Shown: piece by piece, positions 23,388 through 24,624 of the stretch
Position numbering within the stretch: the stretch's first letter is position 1
Layout: each line of letters begins with the position of its first letter
Assembly: GCA_040880405.1 (NCBI GenBank)
Contig: JBBDIM010000115.1
Span: 1 to 24,624 of the forward strand
Direction of reading: 5' to 3'
Length of the DNA: 24,624 nt
From: JBBDIM01 sp040880405
GTDB taxonomy: Bacteria; Planctomycetota; Planctomycetia; Pirellulales; Pirellulaceae
Made by a program: the position numbers and the translations under genes
The notes under the pieces: generated by a model
Database searches by the model: none
Told to the model about the DNA's origin: nothing
The model's input: only the letters and a program-made list of their open reading frames with translations

Positions 23388-24188
23388 ATGACCGATATCG
23401 AAGTGCCACGGCGAACCCTGAAATTAACCGTAGCCTACGATGGCTCGCGGTATTGCGGGTGGCAACGGCAAATAAATGGCCCCTCGATTCAAGCAGCCCT
23501 GGAAAAGGCCCTCGCTGAGATCACACGGGAATCGATCCTTGTCACCGGAAGTGGAAGAACCGATTCCGGGGTTCACGCATTGGGACAAGTCGTTAGCTTC
23601 GATACCCGCAGCGCCCTTTCCGCTGATGTTTTTCGGCAAGCCCTCAACGCCACATTACCTCCCGACATTGTGGTGCGAGAAGCGATCGAGGCCGCGGCGG
23701 GGTTCCACGCGATCAATGATTCGCTCACCAAACGATATCGCTACATTGTGCAGCCAGGGCGGATCAACGATCCATTTTCGTTGCAAAGGGCCTGGTTCGT
23801 AAAGCGGATCTTGGATGCGGAGGTCATGCACTTGGCCGCGCGCGAATTGCTTGGGACGCATGACTTCGCCAGTTTTCAGGCGGTTGGCTCTCCCCGGCTC
23901 TCAACGATCCGCACCGTAACCGATGCCGAGGTACGGTTTGAACCGTGCGACCCCTGGGGCAAAATCTACATTGAGGTGGAAGCAACCGGTTTTTTGTACA
24001 ACATGGTCCGAATCATCGCGGGGACGCTGGTCGACATAGGGCAGGGCAGGGGGGCGCTGGGCACGATTTCGACGATCATCGCCGGACAAGAACGGAAGCT
24101 GGCGGGAATGACTGCGCCCGCCCATGGCCTTTACCTCCTACATGTGAATTATGATCGACCGCCACTTGAATCTCAGGGAGATTCGTAA
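23388..24188 (+). CDS. truA: tRNA pseudouridine synthase A
   Basis: This 266-residue enzyme converts uridines 38-40 of the tRNA anticodon stem to pseudouridine. The catalytic aspartate is D59 in GSGRTDSGVHALGQV (D60 in E. coli). Other family marks are VAYDGSRYCGWQRQ near the start, RYRYIV, HDFASFQAVG and FLYNMVRIIAGTLVDIGQGR. Length is typical. The ATG at 23388 is used, without a clear ribosome site, 22 bases after asd. Its stop TAA overlaps the next ATG by one base (TAATG), so the glycosyltransferase is translationally coupled to it. Cytoplasmic; no unusual residue was seen. Confidence 0.96.
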   Translation: MTDIEVPRRTLKLTVAYDGSRYCGWQRQINGPSIQAALEKALAEITRESILVTGSGRTDSGVHALGQVVSFDTRSALSADVFRQALNATLPPDIVVREAIEAAAGFHAINDSLTKRYRYIVQPGRINDPFSLQRAWFVKRILDAEVMHLAARELLGTHDFASFQAVGSPRLSTIRTVTDAEVRFEPCDPWGKIYIEVEATGFLYNMVRIIAGTLVDIGQGRGALGTISTIIAGQERKLAGMTAPAHGLYLLHVNYDRPPLESQGDS

Positions 24189-24624
24189 TGCGGGTCGCCC
24201 ATGTTATCACGCGGATGATTATCGGAGGCGCGCAGGAGAATACGCTTTACAATTGCCTCGATCTGATCCGCGAGTATGGCGACGAGGTGCTGCTGATCAC
24301 CGGCGAGTCGGGCGGCCCGGAAGGCAATTTGCTGGAACGGGCCAATGCCACTGGTTTACCAGTGAAGTTGATCCCCAGCCTAATTCGCAATATTTCCCCG
24401 CGACACGACTTGCGCGCTTATTTTGAAATCAAACGCGCACTGCGAGAATTTCGCCCCGACGTCGTGCATACGCACAGCGCCAAAGCTGGCTTGCTAGGAA
24501 GGCGGGCCGCTTCCGGACTGCGTATTCCGGCGATCGTTCATACGGTGCATGGCGCGCCATTTCACGACTATCAGTCCGCGCTACCACGTCGATTTTTTAT
24601 CGCCTGCGAGAAGTACGCGGCCCG
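24188..24624 (+). CDS. GT4-type glycosyltransferase, 5' part only
   Basis: The first 145 codons of a gene cut by the window edge. The N-terminal MRVAHVITRMIIGGAQENTL, with Gly-Gly-Ala/Gln-x-N after the first strand, and FRPDVVHTHSAKAGLLGRRAA with AIVHTVHG mark the acceptor-binding half of a GT-B fold, family GT4 (glycosyltransferase group 1). The sugar donor and acceptor cannot be told because the nucleotide-sugar half is missing. AGGGAG lies 9 bases before the ATG, and the start overlaps the truA stop (TAATG). It would act at the inner face of the membrane on a lipid or surface sugar; this is inferred from the family. Confidence 0.9.
   Translation, partial: MRVAHVITRMIIGGAQENTLYNCLDLIREYGDEVLLITGESGGPEGNLLERANATGLPVKLIPSLIRNISPRHDLRAYFEIKRALREFRPDVVHTHSAKAGLLGRRAASGLRIPAIVHTVHGAPFHDYQSALPRRFFIACEKYAA

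Overview
The window is a G+C-rich bacterial chromosome segment that most likely comes from a planctomycete, probably of the Pirellula/Blastopirellula type. The evidence is a set of protein families that are largely planctomycetal. These are a PSCyt1-DUF1549-DUF1553 cytochrome paired with a Tat-exported DUF1501 protein, a protein with two TIGR03000 domains behind a Ser/Gly-rich stretch, and an ECF sigma factor followed by a giant membrane Ser/Thr kinase carrying two TIGR03067 domains. I see no rRNA, tRNA, CRISPR array, transposase or phage gene. The assignment rests on recognising families by eye, not on any search.

Layout. Positions 1-170 hold no recognisable gene. A small Rieske ferredoxin (171-491, minus) is divergent from a rightward run: an exported TPR protein with a zinc-peptidase HExxH site (684-3521), a MazG-type nucleotide pyrophosphohydrolase (3559-3894) with a terminator-like hairpin after it, a 744-residue membrane protein (4074-6308), and an ABC ATPase (6345-7277). 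A likely promoter with an operator-like palindrome (7317-7349) precedes the planctomycete cytochrome/DUF1501 pair (7430-11258). Tail to tail with that pair, only 3 bases away, is the leftward sigma factor-kinase operon (15843 to 11262).

From 15844 to 16642 there is about 800 bp of non-coding DNA with several repeat families. The most striking are three separate 'triads', each with a 7-base word repeated three times at a fixed 9- or 10-base period, and a cluster of small inverted repeats between the second and third triads. A HpcH/HpaI-type aldolase (17440 to 16643, minus) is divergent from an exported protein-L-isoaspartate methyltransferase (17760-18986). Next come the TIGR03000 Ser/Gly protein (19287-20336), which ends in the best intrinsic terminator of the window, and a translationally coupled pair: a small membrane-anchored protein with an SdpA/DUF5819-like 'FFAPNP' motif and an HTTM (SdpB-like) membrane protein (20478-22171).

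The right end is a housekeeping operon: aspartate-semialdehyde dehydrogenase (22352-23365) behind a good promoter and a leader with two hairpins, tRNA pseudouridine synthase A (23388-24188), and the first 145 codons of a GT4 glycosyltransferase cut by the window edge.

How the genes work together. The sigma factor and kinase are probably one signalling unit: the kinase has an N-terminal HxxxCxxC motif like those of zinc-binding anti-sigma factors, and about 900 residues beyond its membrane segment. The cytochrome and DUF1501 proteins are a standard exported pair of poorly known function. The SdpA-like/HTTM pair resembles the two maturation proteins of the Bacillus Sdp toxin system and is the best candidate here for a little-described system. 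The ABC ATPase has no classical permease next to it; the large membrane protein just upstream may be its partner.
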